DNA of 64,000 bases from Datisca glomerata (GCA_003255025.1 QANY01012022.1:744001-808000), one strand, 5' to 3'. Positions 37,640 through 49,535 are shown, counted from the first letter of the stretch. The notes: a model not told the origin generated them from the sequence alone. Translations and numbers: made by a program.

Positions 37640-37840
37640 ACAAAAATAAATGGAGGTCAGTACGCTCAGACTTGAGAATTAATTCCCAATTCAGTACACT
37701 CAGAGTCGCGACGCTGGACTTCCAGCATATTCCCAAGTCAGTACACTCAGAGTCGCGATGCAAGACTTGGGATGAATTCGTTCCAGGTTAGTAAGTTCAT
37801 CGTCACGACACTGATTTCTAGCGTCGCGACGACAACACAA
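37640..37840. repeat. Repeats with GTCGCGAC palindromes
   Basis: CAGTACACTCAGAGTCGCGA occurs twice (about 37692 and 37738), with a related CAGTACGCTCAGA before. AGCGTCGCGACGAC follows at about 37820. The step is about 46 bp. The CpG-rich palindromes stand out in AT-rich surroundings. Confidence 0.75.
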
Positions 37841-38289
37841 TAAAATTTGAGTTAGTTTTTAATTTCAATAGTACACCAAATATTGAAAATAAATAAATAA
37901 ATATTCATAAGGAAACAATCATCAAACATAATCAACCATATATTTATCACAAATTTTCTCAATTTTCGGTTGATTAGCATACCAAGTACTTAAATCCATA
38001 ACTACCAACTACTTAAATCCTTTATAAAAAATCTATCAGATCTATCAACTACTAGTTATAGTACTTGAAACAGTAAAACAATAAGTTTTTCAATCAATCA
38101 CAATCAGTAAACCAAAACATCAATCTATGCATCTCCTTCTTGTGTCTGAATGATGATATGAAAGTTTGGAGGTGTGAAAACATTAGTTTCAGGATGAGGG
38201 ATGATTTCCATGTTCTATTCAGATATTTGCTTCTTTTTTCTATTGCCATAAAGTTTTGATATATCAGGTTCATTTTCCTTGCACTGCAT

Positions 38290-38740
38290 GGTCAATGGCA
38301 CCCTTCTAGCTGAACACTTATTGATGGTTGGTGTAACGGGTGGTGGAACAGTAGGTAAGACCATGGGTGCTTCCTGTCATTGAATTCATATTTTAACTAA
38401 GTCAATAATAATATCCATATATTTAGTTATTTAAAAGTATATCAGTTATTTACCTCTATATTATCCAAGTTTAAATTTGGAAGATCATTAAACACATAAT
38501 CATGACTGTCCTTATTCAGTTGAGTGCACATTTGATGGTTACGTCCATTTTTCATGTCCTTATTTTGAAGCTGCAGCAGTTTGTGCATGAAATTGTTGAG
38601 ATTCCAATTGAACGCTTATTGATGGTCGGTGTAACGGGTGGTGAAATAGTGGGTAGGACAATGGGTGCTTCCTATCATTGAATTCAAATTTTAACTGTGT
38701 CAATAATAACATCCATATATATATAGTTATTTAAAAGGTG
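38290..38740. repeat. Direct duplication, spacing about 310 bp
   Basis: ATTGATGGTTGGTGTAACGG...GGTGCTTCCTGTCATTGAAT at about 38320 recurs at about 38630 with a few changes, and similarity runs on to the ATCCATATAT stretch. It duplicates a piece of the antisense gene's 3' part. Confidence 0.8.
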
Positions 38741-38989
38741 TGCACACCTTTGCCGACACCCTGAAATGGATGTTATCAGTTCGTATGCATAATTATGAAA
38801 AATATTCTATTCAGTATTCCAATGATTTACCACACAAAATATGTTACATTTTATAACAATGCATACAATGATCAAACAATGAAAGAAATGAGTATTCACC
38901 CAAAAACACAAAATAGATCATAATCAATCATTGATATACATACATTTTCCATTGACCGATTCAATAACTCTTCAAGTATAGAGTTGATC

Positions 38990-40290
38990 CTCTCAAATTG
39001 CTTATCATATTTTTCCTTTAGATATTCTAATCTAGCTTCAATAAAAAAAAATTCACTATTTTTCTTTTCTTAGGTTCAGAAACTTCGACAATATTCTGAG
39101 AATCAATTTGAGTGTCATCAATCTCTGGTTGAGTATCAATCACCTCTTTACCTTTGGATATTCCAGATTTTCTTTCATAATTAATACCCTTTAATTCATC
39201 AGAAGTTGCTTGGAATTTCTCAATCTCCAGCTTCAATCATTAAATGTAAGTATGCTAAGTTAATAACAAATTCATATATAAAGATAATATATCAAAATTA
39301 ATGTATACTTACATTCTTATGTCCAAAAACCATGTCCGTCAAATCCCTCTTAACTGGTTGACCTGTCATTGTCCAGTTATTTATCCTCGGAGTACCACTC
39401 CTCACTCTTTTTGCAAATGACATCGGAGGTTCCATCAACAACGTTATTGTTTCGAGTGTCTAAACGATTAAAGCATGTGGAAAACCATAGAAAGCATGCG
39501 CATTACCATCAGGAAAGTTACTGATTTTCCTCATGCTTGCAACCGTTACCTCAAATACCAACTTATTCCAAGGATATACATCAAACATATCATCTTTATC
39601 AACCAGCAAAATATGAAAATGGCCAACCAAAATATGTTCATGCTTTGGTATTGACAGATTTTCTAGACAATACAACTTTGCAAGCTTAACTATCACTTCT
39701 TCATCATCATTTTTGGCCATTGTCCAAGTGTCAAATGCATAATTCAACATTTTTCTAGAACGTGTCTTATTATTCTTAAAATACTTTTCTTTCACTTTCC
39801 CTATCTCCTAAACTAGCTTTATCAATATGTATTGATGATGACCGCAAAATCCCTCATGTTGAAATGAGCCACTCGTCCATTAAATTTGAAATAAATGGCA
39901 TCACTCCTCTCATAATGGCATTATTTTCTAGCTATATGCAACAATAATTGAGAGGGAAATTTCTTAATTTGAAAATCAAGAAAATGACTAAAACATCATT
40001 TCCTGAATGCTTCTCTCTGCTTCTCAGTCAAACTCAGATTTATATGCTCCATTATTGTTGGCTTAGAGAATAGATTCAGCATTTGGTTTTTGTTCCAATT
40101 TGAGTCAGATACAATCAACTTAAAACTCTATAACAATATAATATTGCTGAGCAATTTATAATAATAAGTATATAAAGATTTTAAACTATATTGTTCATTT
40201 TACCTCATTTTGATTATCTTCATTGAAACGAAACTCGCTTTTGTCATTTGCTTGGTGTTCTTTTTTGTTGATTTCAATGACTCACCTTCG
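38990..40290 (-). pseudogene. DUF1985-type (Ulp1-associated) MULE gene
   Basis: Read right to left, a decayed coding stretch contains MEHINLSLTEKQREAFRK, then FKFNGRVAHFNMRDFAVI (about 40060-39840). An open frame (39795-39460) follows with KLAKLYCLENLSI, DMFDVYPWNKLVFEVTVASM and GNAHAFYGFPHALIV. This order is typical of DUF1985, the domain that precedes Ulp1-like SUMO peptidases in genes captured by plant MULEs. A Lys/Glu-rich linker follows (39236-39027). The peptidase domain itself is not recognisable, so the copy looks truncated. Several stops and frame changes are present. Confidence 0.72.
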
Positions 40291-42035
40291 ACACCTTTAT
40301 CTGCTATAATAAGTGCTTCTATAAACAAATAAACAACAAATTTAGAGTTTGATAATGTTCAATCATATAATGAAATTAGCTAATCAATATGTTATTTACG
40401 TTTTGGTTATATCAACGATTGATTCAGTATCATATATCAGAATTTTTTAGTAAAATGATAAACAACATTTATTATAACATATTTCAAGTGATAAGCATCA
40501 ATCATTTATTTACCCTTTCAAAATTAATCACATATATACCTGAATATAATTACAGTGAAAATATGATCCATATAAATATTTTATTGCCACAACAAAGGTC
40601 AACCACTAATTGATAATCATAGATCAAACAAAGTTAATAAAACAGTATGGAATTATCAGGTTTTTGAAAATTAGACTAACTCCAACTGAATTTAATGTTT
40701 CCAATTAGGTGAACATAATACTGTGTTAGTCGCCGTTGTGTTAGTTACAGAAGTATTTTAAAAAAATTGTTTTTTTTTTCAGTAAATTTTATAATCTCTT
40801 CAATAGATTTTATACTTAATAATCTTAGAAAATTTTATATAATCAATAGAATATACATGCATGTTCAATAAGTGATATGATATGTGTAAGAAAATAAAGA
40901 AATCATGGCGTTTTTACTAAATCCAACCATTATTGAAGTTTGAAGATTTGATATATTGATTCAAGTAGTTGAAGTAAAGATAGATTTTTTTTTGCTTAAT
41001 AATATCTTGAACTTATTGGAGATTATAGAAGATAAATGTTGCGGCGTTGTTATATTGACCGAGCTTTGTGTGGCGTCAATGGAGTTTCTCTCTGTTCTGT
41101 AAAACAGTGTCATGGGGGTTCTCACTGCTCTGTAGATGGAGGTTTCAGGAGTTGAGTGTATGGATTTTTTTTGGTTGGATGATTGATTGACAATTGATGT
41201 TAGTTATTGTTTATCATGGTTAATTAGTAGTTTCCATGACTATATTTATATTTTTTTACTTTCTAATATTTTCGGTGAATTATGATTGGTGGAATTTGGT
41301 ATATTTTGTCAATTAATGTTTTAGAGGGAAGTTAGTAAGGCTCTGTTTTTAAGGTGATCAGGGGTGGGATTTGGTGTTTTTTAAATTTTTCGGTAGATAT
41401 GTTAATTACGGTTTATTGAAAAATGTAATTATACAAGTCGAAGCATTAATTTTTACCATAATTGTAGACAAATATATCAACTTATTTACTTATTATATAC
41501 TATGATAACCATATAAAACAAGCATTATTTATCAATTTATTAGAATTTTTTGAATTTAGATTATTGATCGAATTATCACTGATTTATTGTTGATTTTTGT
41601 TGAATTAATTTGATTTTCTTTTAAGATTTTTTATTCAAGATTTAATTGATTGAGTAAGTTAATAGAGTAGCGGTTTATAAGGATATTTAAGATATTATTA
41701 ATTATGGTTTTTAAGGGGTTAAATACAGTTTCTTAATCTCTAGGGTATATCATTTAAGTATATCAGATTTACATATCTGATTTATCCAAAAAAATTATGA
41801 GTAAATTATATATAAAGAGGGGCATATTAGTCTAAAATTATTGACTATTTAAAAAACTTACTATTTATCTAATTCTACTGAAAACCTGCTATTTATTAAA
41901 CACCCCTCTAATATTATCTATTATGCAAAATTTCTCAATAATTATTTACTAAATTACACAGGCAAAATCGTAAATAATTTATTTACACCTATGTAATTAT
42001 CGTAAATAAATTATTATCTTGGCCATTTTTGGAAA

Positions 42036-42641
42036 AAAATTGGAAATTTCAGCCATTTTTATAGTTTGACCTAAAACTTTGTTTTTTTGTCATTTTCCAT
42101 AAAACACATAATACACACCACATACAACTATCATTCCATACTTCACAAGCAACAGCTAGTTCTAGACTCTATTAAGTAGGCTCATGGACAATTTTATTAC
42201 CCTCATGGGCAAAATCATGACGCAGAAGAGCTTAGATTTCAAATAAATGAAAAAGTGACTAAATTGGTCCTAGTCACTCTTCGAGATGGAATGAAAGGAG
42301 GAGATTCTCAAACGAGAAAAATGATCCAATGACTTTGAAAGAGTTGAATGAGGAGTCGTATGAGGTGAAAATTCATATACGATTATGTAGAGTGGCGGTA
42401 AGGGTGACAGATACCTCAACTAAAAAATTCAACACATCTTCTCTAGGAAAATTTATATATATGGTCAATATACTTTATATCAAATTTCAATTTCATGACT
42501 ATAGTTTTAATTTTCTCAATCACATCATTCAAGTTTGTGAAATTTATCAGAAGCAACAGAACAACAATAGAAGTTCAGAAGCATATTAGACTAAATCTGA
42601 AAGAAAACTAGGGAGAGGGGTAAGAAAACAATCTTCAGGTT
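42036..42641. other. Spacer between MULE and LINE
   Basis: A single open frame at 42329-42589 (+) begins MTLKELNEESYEVKIH and matches no family I recognise. It has no visible partner exon. Nothing else is seen. Confidence 0.45.
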
Positions 42642-42998
42642 CTACTGAAGGCCTTTCCTATCTAATACATTGAAAGACCTAGGACTATGAAAGAAATTAA
42701 CAAACTTCCACTTGTTTGACAACTGATGAATATCAAAGATAAGTGGAAAGATCTCACTTAGACTAGCCACCGGCTTAGCGAGCTCGTCACCAAGAATTAG
42801 GGAGTCCGTATACATCTTCAACTTGCATGTGCATAAATGTTGAATCTCCTCTAAGCCCCAACTAAGAGAAGAAACTTCAGCAATAAAAGCATAAGGAATA
42901 TCCTTGGCTGAGTTACCACCGACAGCAACTAGAATTCCCCTAGGATCCCATAAAAACCAGCCCATACCAGCAACCTTCATGTCTTCATTCCACGCCCC
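42642..42998 (-). pseudogene. LINE terminal RNase H-like domain (RVT_3)
   Basis: The frame 42980-42642 shows AGMGWFLWDPRGILVAVGGN, IAEVSSLSWGLEEI, MYTDSLILGDEL and NRLADNLA-like decay at its end. This is the RNase H-like domain at the C-terminus of plant LINE ORF2. Its 5' continuation (IGAWNED) is cut by the TRIM-like array at 42999. Confidence 0.8.
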
Positions 42999-43820
42999 TA
43001 TTGGAATGTTGTCTCACATCACCTAGATTTGTCCATTTTATGTTAGTTAAAAGGATCTAGTATCACTCTCCATAACACCTAGGTTTTAATGAGTGATTAG
43101 ACTGGGCTCCATAACTTGGTTGGGATATTATTTGTGCCACTTTAGTTCGGTTCTTTGTCCGCTTAGTTCAGATTGTTTGCTATGCTGCTTAGTTTAGCTA
43201 CTGTGTTGTGGTCCAGGAGGGTATGTTGGAATGTTGTCCCACATCACCTAGATTTTTCCATTTTGTGCTAGTTATAAGACTCTAGTACCCTTCTTCTTAA
43301 CACCTAGGTTTTAAAGAGTGATTGGGCTAGGCTCTGAGCTTTTCAACTTGGTATCAGAGCTTGGTTGAGTATTTGTTTGTGCCACTTTAGTTCGATTCTT
43401 TGTCCGCTTAGTTTGAATTATTTTGTATGCTGCTTAGTTCGGCTATCGTGTTGTGGTCTAGGAGGGTGTGTTGGAATGTTGTCCCACATCGCCTGAACTT
43501 GTCCATTCTGTGCTAGTTATAAAGTTCTAGTATCTCTCTCCTTAACACCTAGGTTTTAAGGAGTTATCGGACTGAGTTTTTCAACTTGGTATCAGAGTTT
43601 AGTTGGGCCTTTGTTTGTGCCGCTTTAGTTTGGTTCTTTGTCCGCTTAGTTCAGATTGTTCAGTATGTTGCTTAGTTACGCTATCATGTTGCGGTCGAGG
43701 AGGATATGTTGGAATATTGTCTCACATCACCTAGACTTACATGTTGTGCTAGTTATAAGGTTTTAGTACCCCTCTCCTAAACACCTAGATTTTAAAAAGT
43801 GATCAGACTGAGCTTTTACG
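42999..43820 (+). mobile_element. Head-to-tail TRIM-like array: four LTRs, three internal regions
   Basis: A unit of about 240 bp is repeated. LTR-like copies start at 42999 (TATTGGAATG, first G changed), 43224, 43469 and 43707 (TGTTGGAATG or TGTTGGAATA). Two end in TTTTCA (43345 and 43583). After these two the primer-binding site TGGTATCAGAG (43349 and 43587), complementary to initiator Met-tRNA, follows three bases on. Each internal region is about 120 bp and closes with a purine tract such as CTAGGAGGGTG just before the next LTR. The first unit lacks the primer site through a small deletion. No coding capacity exists. The array interrupts the LINE. Confidence 0.8.
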
Positions 43821-43829
43821 AATAAAACT

Positions 43830-44900
43830 CCGAGAATTCATCTTTGGAGGAAGCAAATATCTTATCCAGAAGCTGAATTAAATTCCTCTAAATGCATATT
43901 GACCTTGGACACAGCGTCCAAGAGGGAGACAACAATCCCATTGAAACTACCCATTTAATTAAGTAAGCCGCAACATCAGGATCATCGGCGAATTTAAAAA
44001 TATTGGAACGAATTTCCAGCCAGAACTCAGAGAAAGAATAACCCGAGAAACGCTCCGAGTGAAGATTTAGGGGGTTAGCAAACTAGAATTTAGACGCAAA
44101 GGACCATTTGAAGAAAAGGTGAATGATGTTCTCTTCCTCCACCTTACACACCGGGCATAAGACGTCGATGTTCATACCTCTACGGTTTAAATTCCTCCGA
44201 CAAGCCACAAAATTGTTTAAACATCTCCATATGAAGCTTTTCAACTTAGGGGGAACATGGAGTTTCCATAATTATTTCCATAGTTTGCTGTCCCTATTAT
44301 CACCACTAGATTCTCCATGTTTCGAGTTACCAAGAATATCGTTCTGCATTAAGTATAATGCAAGCTTGTAACCCGACTTAATCGAATAAATACCATTAGT
44401 ATTGTGGTGCCAACCTAAACAGTCTCTCCCCCCAAAACGACTCTCCCCCCAAGAATATCTGTTAAGTTTACCAATATCCCAACCACTGCCATTAGTGTAG
44501 AGAAGCTCATTCACCCGCTGGACCTCTACCTTGGGACTAATAACTTTAAAAGTAATTGGCTGAGGGATCCATGCATCCTCCCAAATGTTAACATTATTCA
44601 CATCTCCAATAAACCATCTCAGCCCATATAATATCACCTTCCTCCCCTCAAGGATACTCCACCCCTATGAAGGCCGATGACCAGGGCGGCATTCAGGAAA
44701 TCAATGTGTCTGAAGTATTTACTCCGTAAACTTACAGCAGAGAATTAGTGTTCTGAATTAACTTCCATCTCATTTTCGCAAGCAAAGCACAATTAAAAGC
44801 TGATAAATCCTTTGAGACTTATCCAAGCAGGAAGCCACCCTTTGAGATAAATTTTCCAATCGTTGGCTACGAATTGGCTCCAAATTGAATACTTTCTATT
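43830..44900 (-). pseudogene. LINE ORF2 C-terminal part (end of RT and zinc-binding region)
   Basis: DLSAFNCALLAKMRWKLIQN (about 44800-44740), then FLNAALGHRPS and LEGRKVILYGLRWFIGD, is the conserved region after the LINE reverse transcriptase. It leads into the open frame 44637-44272 (IWEDAWIPQP, WHHNTNGIYSIKSGYKLA). A CPVC zinc motif with ENIIHLFFKW lies near 44150-44090. Frame changes occur between blocks. Confidence 0.82.
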
Positions 44901-45002
44901 GTTTTGCCAACTTTAATCATTTTGTTTAGATCAGGCTTGGTGATAGAACAAAGTGGGCTTGAAACTTTGTTAATAATTGGCTCCAAATTGAATGGGTCTT
45001 GT

Positions 45003-46197
45003 GATTAAGCCACCATACCGGAAGGACAAATAAAGCCCGAACTAGAGCCCTTTAGCAAGTCAGACTCCTTAATCTCCTTGTTGACCAAAGTTGCTGTATC
45101 TTTGCCATCTGTCAAACCTTTTAACACCGTGTGCTGGTTATCTTCCATAATAAATTCCTGCCCCACCACCGAATGATCCAAATCTTTATCTGCAGAAAGA
45201 GGGGCCAAAAAATTGGACCTCTTAAATTGGATCCCCCTCGACGATGATAACTTCTCTCCTAAAAATATGGGATCATTAACGCTATTATCCACAACATGGC
45301 CATCCTTGCCTAACTCCCACTGCTATCATCCGTAAGATTGGGGATATTATCAATCCCCGTTAATATCCTTCGTCAAAACGGCCGGATTTGAAGGAACTGC
45401 CATATATGAAGATAATTCTCTGGAATATGCCTTCTCCGGTGAAGCCATCCGGCCATCCCCTGTCCTCTGGGTGTGATCTTGCACCAGTCTCCTCTTCTCC
45501 AAGGGCGTTCTTGATCATCCTCGGACGACCATTTAGAAGAAGGATGGTGAGAAGATTGACCCGTGAAAGCTCTGAGACTCTCTCCATATTTCACCTTGAA
45601 TCTGTCTCCTTCCCCCACAGATGGACCACCTGATATTTTACCTTTCCATACCTCATCTTCCACAGGTAACACAGAAACGCGGAACACGTTCATATTTGAA
45701 ATTATACCATGACCGTTTTCATCAAAGTTGATATTTGATCCCCTCGTCAATGGTTTCTTTAGATCAATCTCCACTTTGACTCGTATAAAGCGGTTTAGTT
45801 CAACCCCATTCCTTAAGAATCCATCATCGGCTTCTATCACACGACCAACTTTAGCACCGATAAGTTTTCCTACATTTTTTTACGACAACTAGGTTCTCCT
45901 CGAAGAGCCATGGACCGTTTTCCAAAACAAACGATGCCTCCATATCAGAAGCAAAGAAAACTTGGAACACGTTCTTCCCAACTTCAGCGAATCGAATATT
46001 TTCACCAACACCCCAAGCCTTAGCTAGGGTTCGTCTCAGCCCTGCCAGATTATATTTCCTATTTGAAATTAATCTCCCAAACACACTTAAGCGACAAGCT
46101 TCAATATTGGCATAAGCAGCTTCTCTTGGAATGACTACATCACAAGCTTCCTCCTTCGTAACATTGCACCTATCGAGTCTATCTGAGAGTTCCTGAT
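45003..46197 (-). pseudogene. LINE ORF1 with DUF4283 domain
   Basis: The sequence EACRLSVFGRLISNRKYNLA leads into TLAKAWGVGENIRFAEVGKN and VLENGPWLFEENLVVV (46130-45851), the DUF4283 RNA-binding-like domain that opens plant L1-type ORF1 proteins. After a frame change, 45840-45373 gives NRFIRVKVEIDLKKPLTRG, the typical segment before the zinc knuckle. The rest is an acidic, Ser-rich tail reaching 45005. The knuckle cysteines are not clearly present. Confidence 0.8.
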
Positions 46198-48498
46198 CAA
46201 TTGAAACATTTTACAAAATTTGTATAATAAGATATAGGAAAATTGAACTGTAGTGTGAAATTGAGACTTGGTATAAAGTATAATAACCATATATGGAATT
46301 ACATATTCCTTAGCCGATCTTGAGTGAAATAAATACCGCGGTTTCGATCTTTCCAATTAAATCTATCATGTAGTGAATCAACAAAATCTACAGGACATAT
46401 TTGGTATGGAGGTATTCTAAGGGAAATGTTAGAAATGTCGGGGTTTTAAATATTCCCTTGTTTGTTTGTTTTTTAAAGTTATAACATTTCGTAATGTCTA
46501 ATATCCTCCATTAAGAGTATCTTCATACCCGTCAAAATTAAGGGATATATTCATTCCGGGCATACATCTCCCTCCCTCCAATGAAGATGAGACTCTCACA
46601 ATTACATTTTTGATTGATTAGGGTTTGGTAATCTAACACTTTTAGCTTTCAGGTTAGATTGATTTTTGCTCTCTTTGGGTGTGTGGGTGTATTTGCGAAC
46701 CCTCCTCGCTCTCCCCTCCTGTGTTGCAGACTATGTTTTGGTGTGGATTGCAAAGCTTCCCCCTCTGTAGAGTTATGGATCAGAAAGAGAGGGAGAGAGA
46801 GGTGGATGGTGGAGCGATGTGAGGTGAGTCGGTGAATATGTGTTTGACGTGTCGTGTGATGTGGTGAAGGGAGAGAGGGGTGTGAATTAAGATTTGATAA
46901 ATTATGGGAGATTGCTATGATATAAATTAGACAAAATTGTGTTCGTTTGTGTGATAAGAAAATTAAAACTAGGTGAATTTTGGAATGAATTGTTTTATGT
47001 TTAAATTAAATTGAGTAAATTTTTGGTAAACATCATATAATAAAAAAATTAAAGTCATATTTTTAATTAAATATCAAAATCATTGGCTTTCAAAAAGAAC
47101 ATATATTTTTTTTAACACATATTTATAATATCCCCCTACATATTTCATCAAACAAACAAAGTAATCTAACATTTTTAACATTAAATCAGGATGTTGATAA
47201 GTGTTAAACAAATAAAGTAATCTTAACTTTTTGGGCATACGTTTTTCCACAATCATATTCCAACAATCTTATTGCGAAAATCATTTACTCGCAATCTTAT
47301 GATGTACAATCATTTTAACATGCTAGTAGAAACTAGCAAGAACCTACTACGGTACCATAGTGAAAATGATGTACAATCATTTTGACATGCTGGTAGAAAC
47401 TCGCGTGCGATGAACGTGTTGAACCATATTAACATGTCATTTAGACTGGAAATAAACAGGAACATTACATGGTTCGTACAATCATCGAATCATTTTTAAC
47501 ATGCTCCATTATACTCTCAATAATAAATGATAAGTTCTCTTTACCTTTCTTTTTCAAATATTCATTTTATTATAGATAAATATTAGCCTCTACATGTAAT
47601 AGAGAAAGTTTCACAAAATAAAAGAATGAAATTTATTTCCAAAATATTAATGACGAAAATCGTGTTGAATAAAAATGAATTTTCAATGTATAAAAGAGTT
47701 ACTGAAAAAAGTAAGAGAAATGCACATTTTATCTAATATCTAATTTGGGAAAAAAGATAAAATTTATTAACTATGAATATTTTCCTTTACATATGGTAGA
47801 GAGATTTCAATTTTAAATAAACTAAATTATCATTGAAGAATTACCTAAAGAAGAAAAAGTAATATCTCTTTTATCCCATATCTAAATAGGGATAATGGAT
47901 ATAAATAGAAATAAAAAATTTCTCCCATTTAAATCACTTTTTAGATAATTAGTTTTCTTTCACGTGTGATTCACATAGTTTGAACATCTTTTTAATGAAT
48001 TTGTTAAATTATAATATGATATATTCATTGATATATATTTTTAATATAATAGTTCTTAATATGTGTTGCATACAATAAACTAAACAATACGAATTCTATT
48101 ATTGTAATATCTTAAAAGATGAGGAGTAAACATAGATACAAAAAAAATATATAGAGCATTGTTTGTTTGTATGTTAGAAAAAACATATTAGATTTTGTTC
48201 AAATATGTATAATTGATTCCTATATCTCTTTCTATATTTAGTTATAGGTTTTGACTAATTGATTTTCATTTGATTTATTTTTTGACTTTTTTACATGCAT
48301 CTCGTTTGCATTTAAGTTGCCAAAATTAAATTTTAAGTTATACAATTGTTTAGTAGTAATTTAATTTTAAAATTGTTTAATTTTAAAATTATTTATATTT
48401 AATATTAAATTGATGAATGATGATTTAAGAATTTCATAAAGTAGTGGGGACAATTGATGTCCAAAAATATTTCTCCACTCTTAGCTCATTTATATATA
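46198..48498. other. AT-rich intergenic region
   Basis: No gene recognised. A 37-bp segment GATGTACAATCATTTTAACA...GAAACTAGC at 47301 is repeated with three changes at 47369 (68-bp step). Confidence 0.55.
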
Positions 48499-48499
48499 A

Positions 48500-48527
48500 C
48501 TAGTTTTTTACACGCGCGTTGCACGTG
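48500..48527 (-). mobile_element. Possible Helitron 3' terminus
   Basis: On the minus strand the order is CACGTGCAACGCGCGTG, TAAAAAA, CTAG, T. The first part can form a 7-bp hairpin (CACGTGC/GCGCGTG, one G-T pair) with loop AAC, at 48511-48527. It is followed after seven bases by CTAG and a T, which is the hallmark of Helitron 3' ends inserted before T. The element would extend to the right of 48500; its 5' TC end was not located. Confidence 0.5.
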
Positions 48528-49274
48528 AAAGTTTTATAAATACTGTTAACATATGTCAACTTGCTTATCTTTATTAATATAAGTGCTTTTGTTGTCATGC
48601 CAATTCAAAAAATAAACAAAGAGGTTAACACAACCATTAATTTTCATGAAATTCTATTTTCTGAAAAGAGAAAGTAAAATGGTCAAAATTAAATAGATAG
48701 ATGAATTTTTGGAGGTATTCAAATGAAAATTTGTATTATATTATTTATTTATTTTTATAATGTTAAAGTTTAAGATAGTAGATCAGTTTTAATGCCTCTA
48801 AAAATAATTTTCACTTTTTAATTAATCTTTAAACCTTTTTTTCCCGAATGTTTGTATCGAAAAGTTCGGCGGTGAAGCTTTATGCAACCTCCTTCTTTCA
48901 TGTAAACTCTCTCAGCCCGGAAATCTGTAAAACACAAACAAAGAACCATTTAAACGAAGAAAACCGGGAAGTGGTTTCCTCGTCTAAGAGCCTATGAGAG
49001 AATTGCTCACCTTGTATTGTTATAGATGGTGTATTTATACCTGAAGCCTATGGAGAAAGTATGTCGAGAAAGTCTTGGGAGCATGTTGGGGAAGCCTCAC
49101 GAGACACGAGGTCAGTCCTTGATTGGACAGGAAGGATGTGACCTTTAACGTAAAGCGACAAGCATTAAATGTTGACATGCCTTAGAATCGCGCTATTGGA
49201 GGCTGATTTGACACCCTGTCATGGCGATTAGATTCGTTAGGTGCTACTTTCGGTGGGTAATTATGACCTTGGTA

Positions 49275-49535
49275 TTCGAGGTCACCCAAGCTCTCTTCGC
49301 GGATTTCATCTATGTTCTCGTATACACTTAGGTTTGTTCGACCCGAACTCTCTTGGGACTGACCAGGTGAGGTCGGTCCCTCTCTTAAACTTTCTCTTGT
49401 CTTCGAGGTCACCCAAGCTCTCTTCACGAATTTCATTTATGTTTACGCATATACTTAGGTTTGTTCGACCCGAAATCTCTTGGGACTGACCAGGTGAGGT
49501 CGGTCCCTCTCTTAAACTTTCTTTTGTCTCAGACT
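49275..49535. repeat. 127-bp tandem duplication
   Basis: TTCGAGGTCACCCAAGCTCT...GGTCGGTCCCTCTCTTAAAC at 49276 is repeated at 49403 with roughly ten changes. Confidence 0.92.

Larger units (their letters stand above)
37261..38989. other. Centre of the MULE between the two genes
   Basis: This lies between the ends of the converging transposase and DUF1985 genes. It holds a GC-rich repeat near 37640-37840 and a duplicated segment near 38290/38600, listed separately. Minus-strand fragments such as EIIPHPETNVFTPPNFHI (about 38200) could be the C-terminal end of the DUF1985 gene. I see no clear Ulp1 peptidase motif. Confidence 0.5.
33320..42035. mobile_element. Mutator-like element (MULE) with transposase and DUF1985 gene
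   Basis: The transposase remnant (+) and a DUF1985-type gene (-) face each other inside 8.7 kb, as in plant MULEs that carry Ulp1-type genes (Kaonashi group). Proposed ends are a diverged inverted pair: GTGACCATAATAACTAATTT at about 33327 and, inverted, AATTATTATCTTGGCCATTT... near 42010-42030. The ends are weak and may be off by a few hundred bases; the coding contents are much more certain. Confidence 0.6.
42642..46200 (-). mobile_element. Deleted LINE (plant L1-type non-LTR retrotransposon)
   Basis: ORF1 (DUF4283 type) lies at 46197-45003 and the C-terminal end of ORF2 at 44900-42640, both on the minus strand. Endonuclease and most of the reverse transcriptase, over 2 kb in a full element, are missing between them. 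A TRIM-like array (42999-43820) splits the terminal RNase H-like domain from the zinc-binding region. Confidence 0.85.

Noticed and set aside
43349..43360. TGGTATCAGAGC as part of a tRNA gene or a copia PBS
   Set aside because: It recurs at the same place in the short repeat units right after TTTTCA, which fits a TRIM-like primer site; no copia coding sequence surrounds it.
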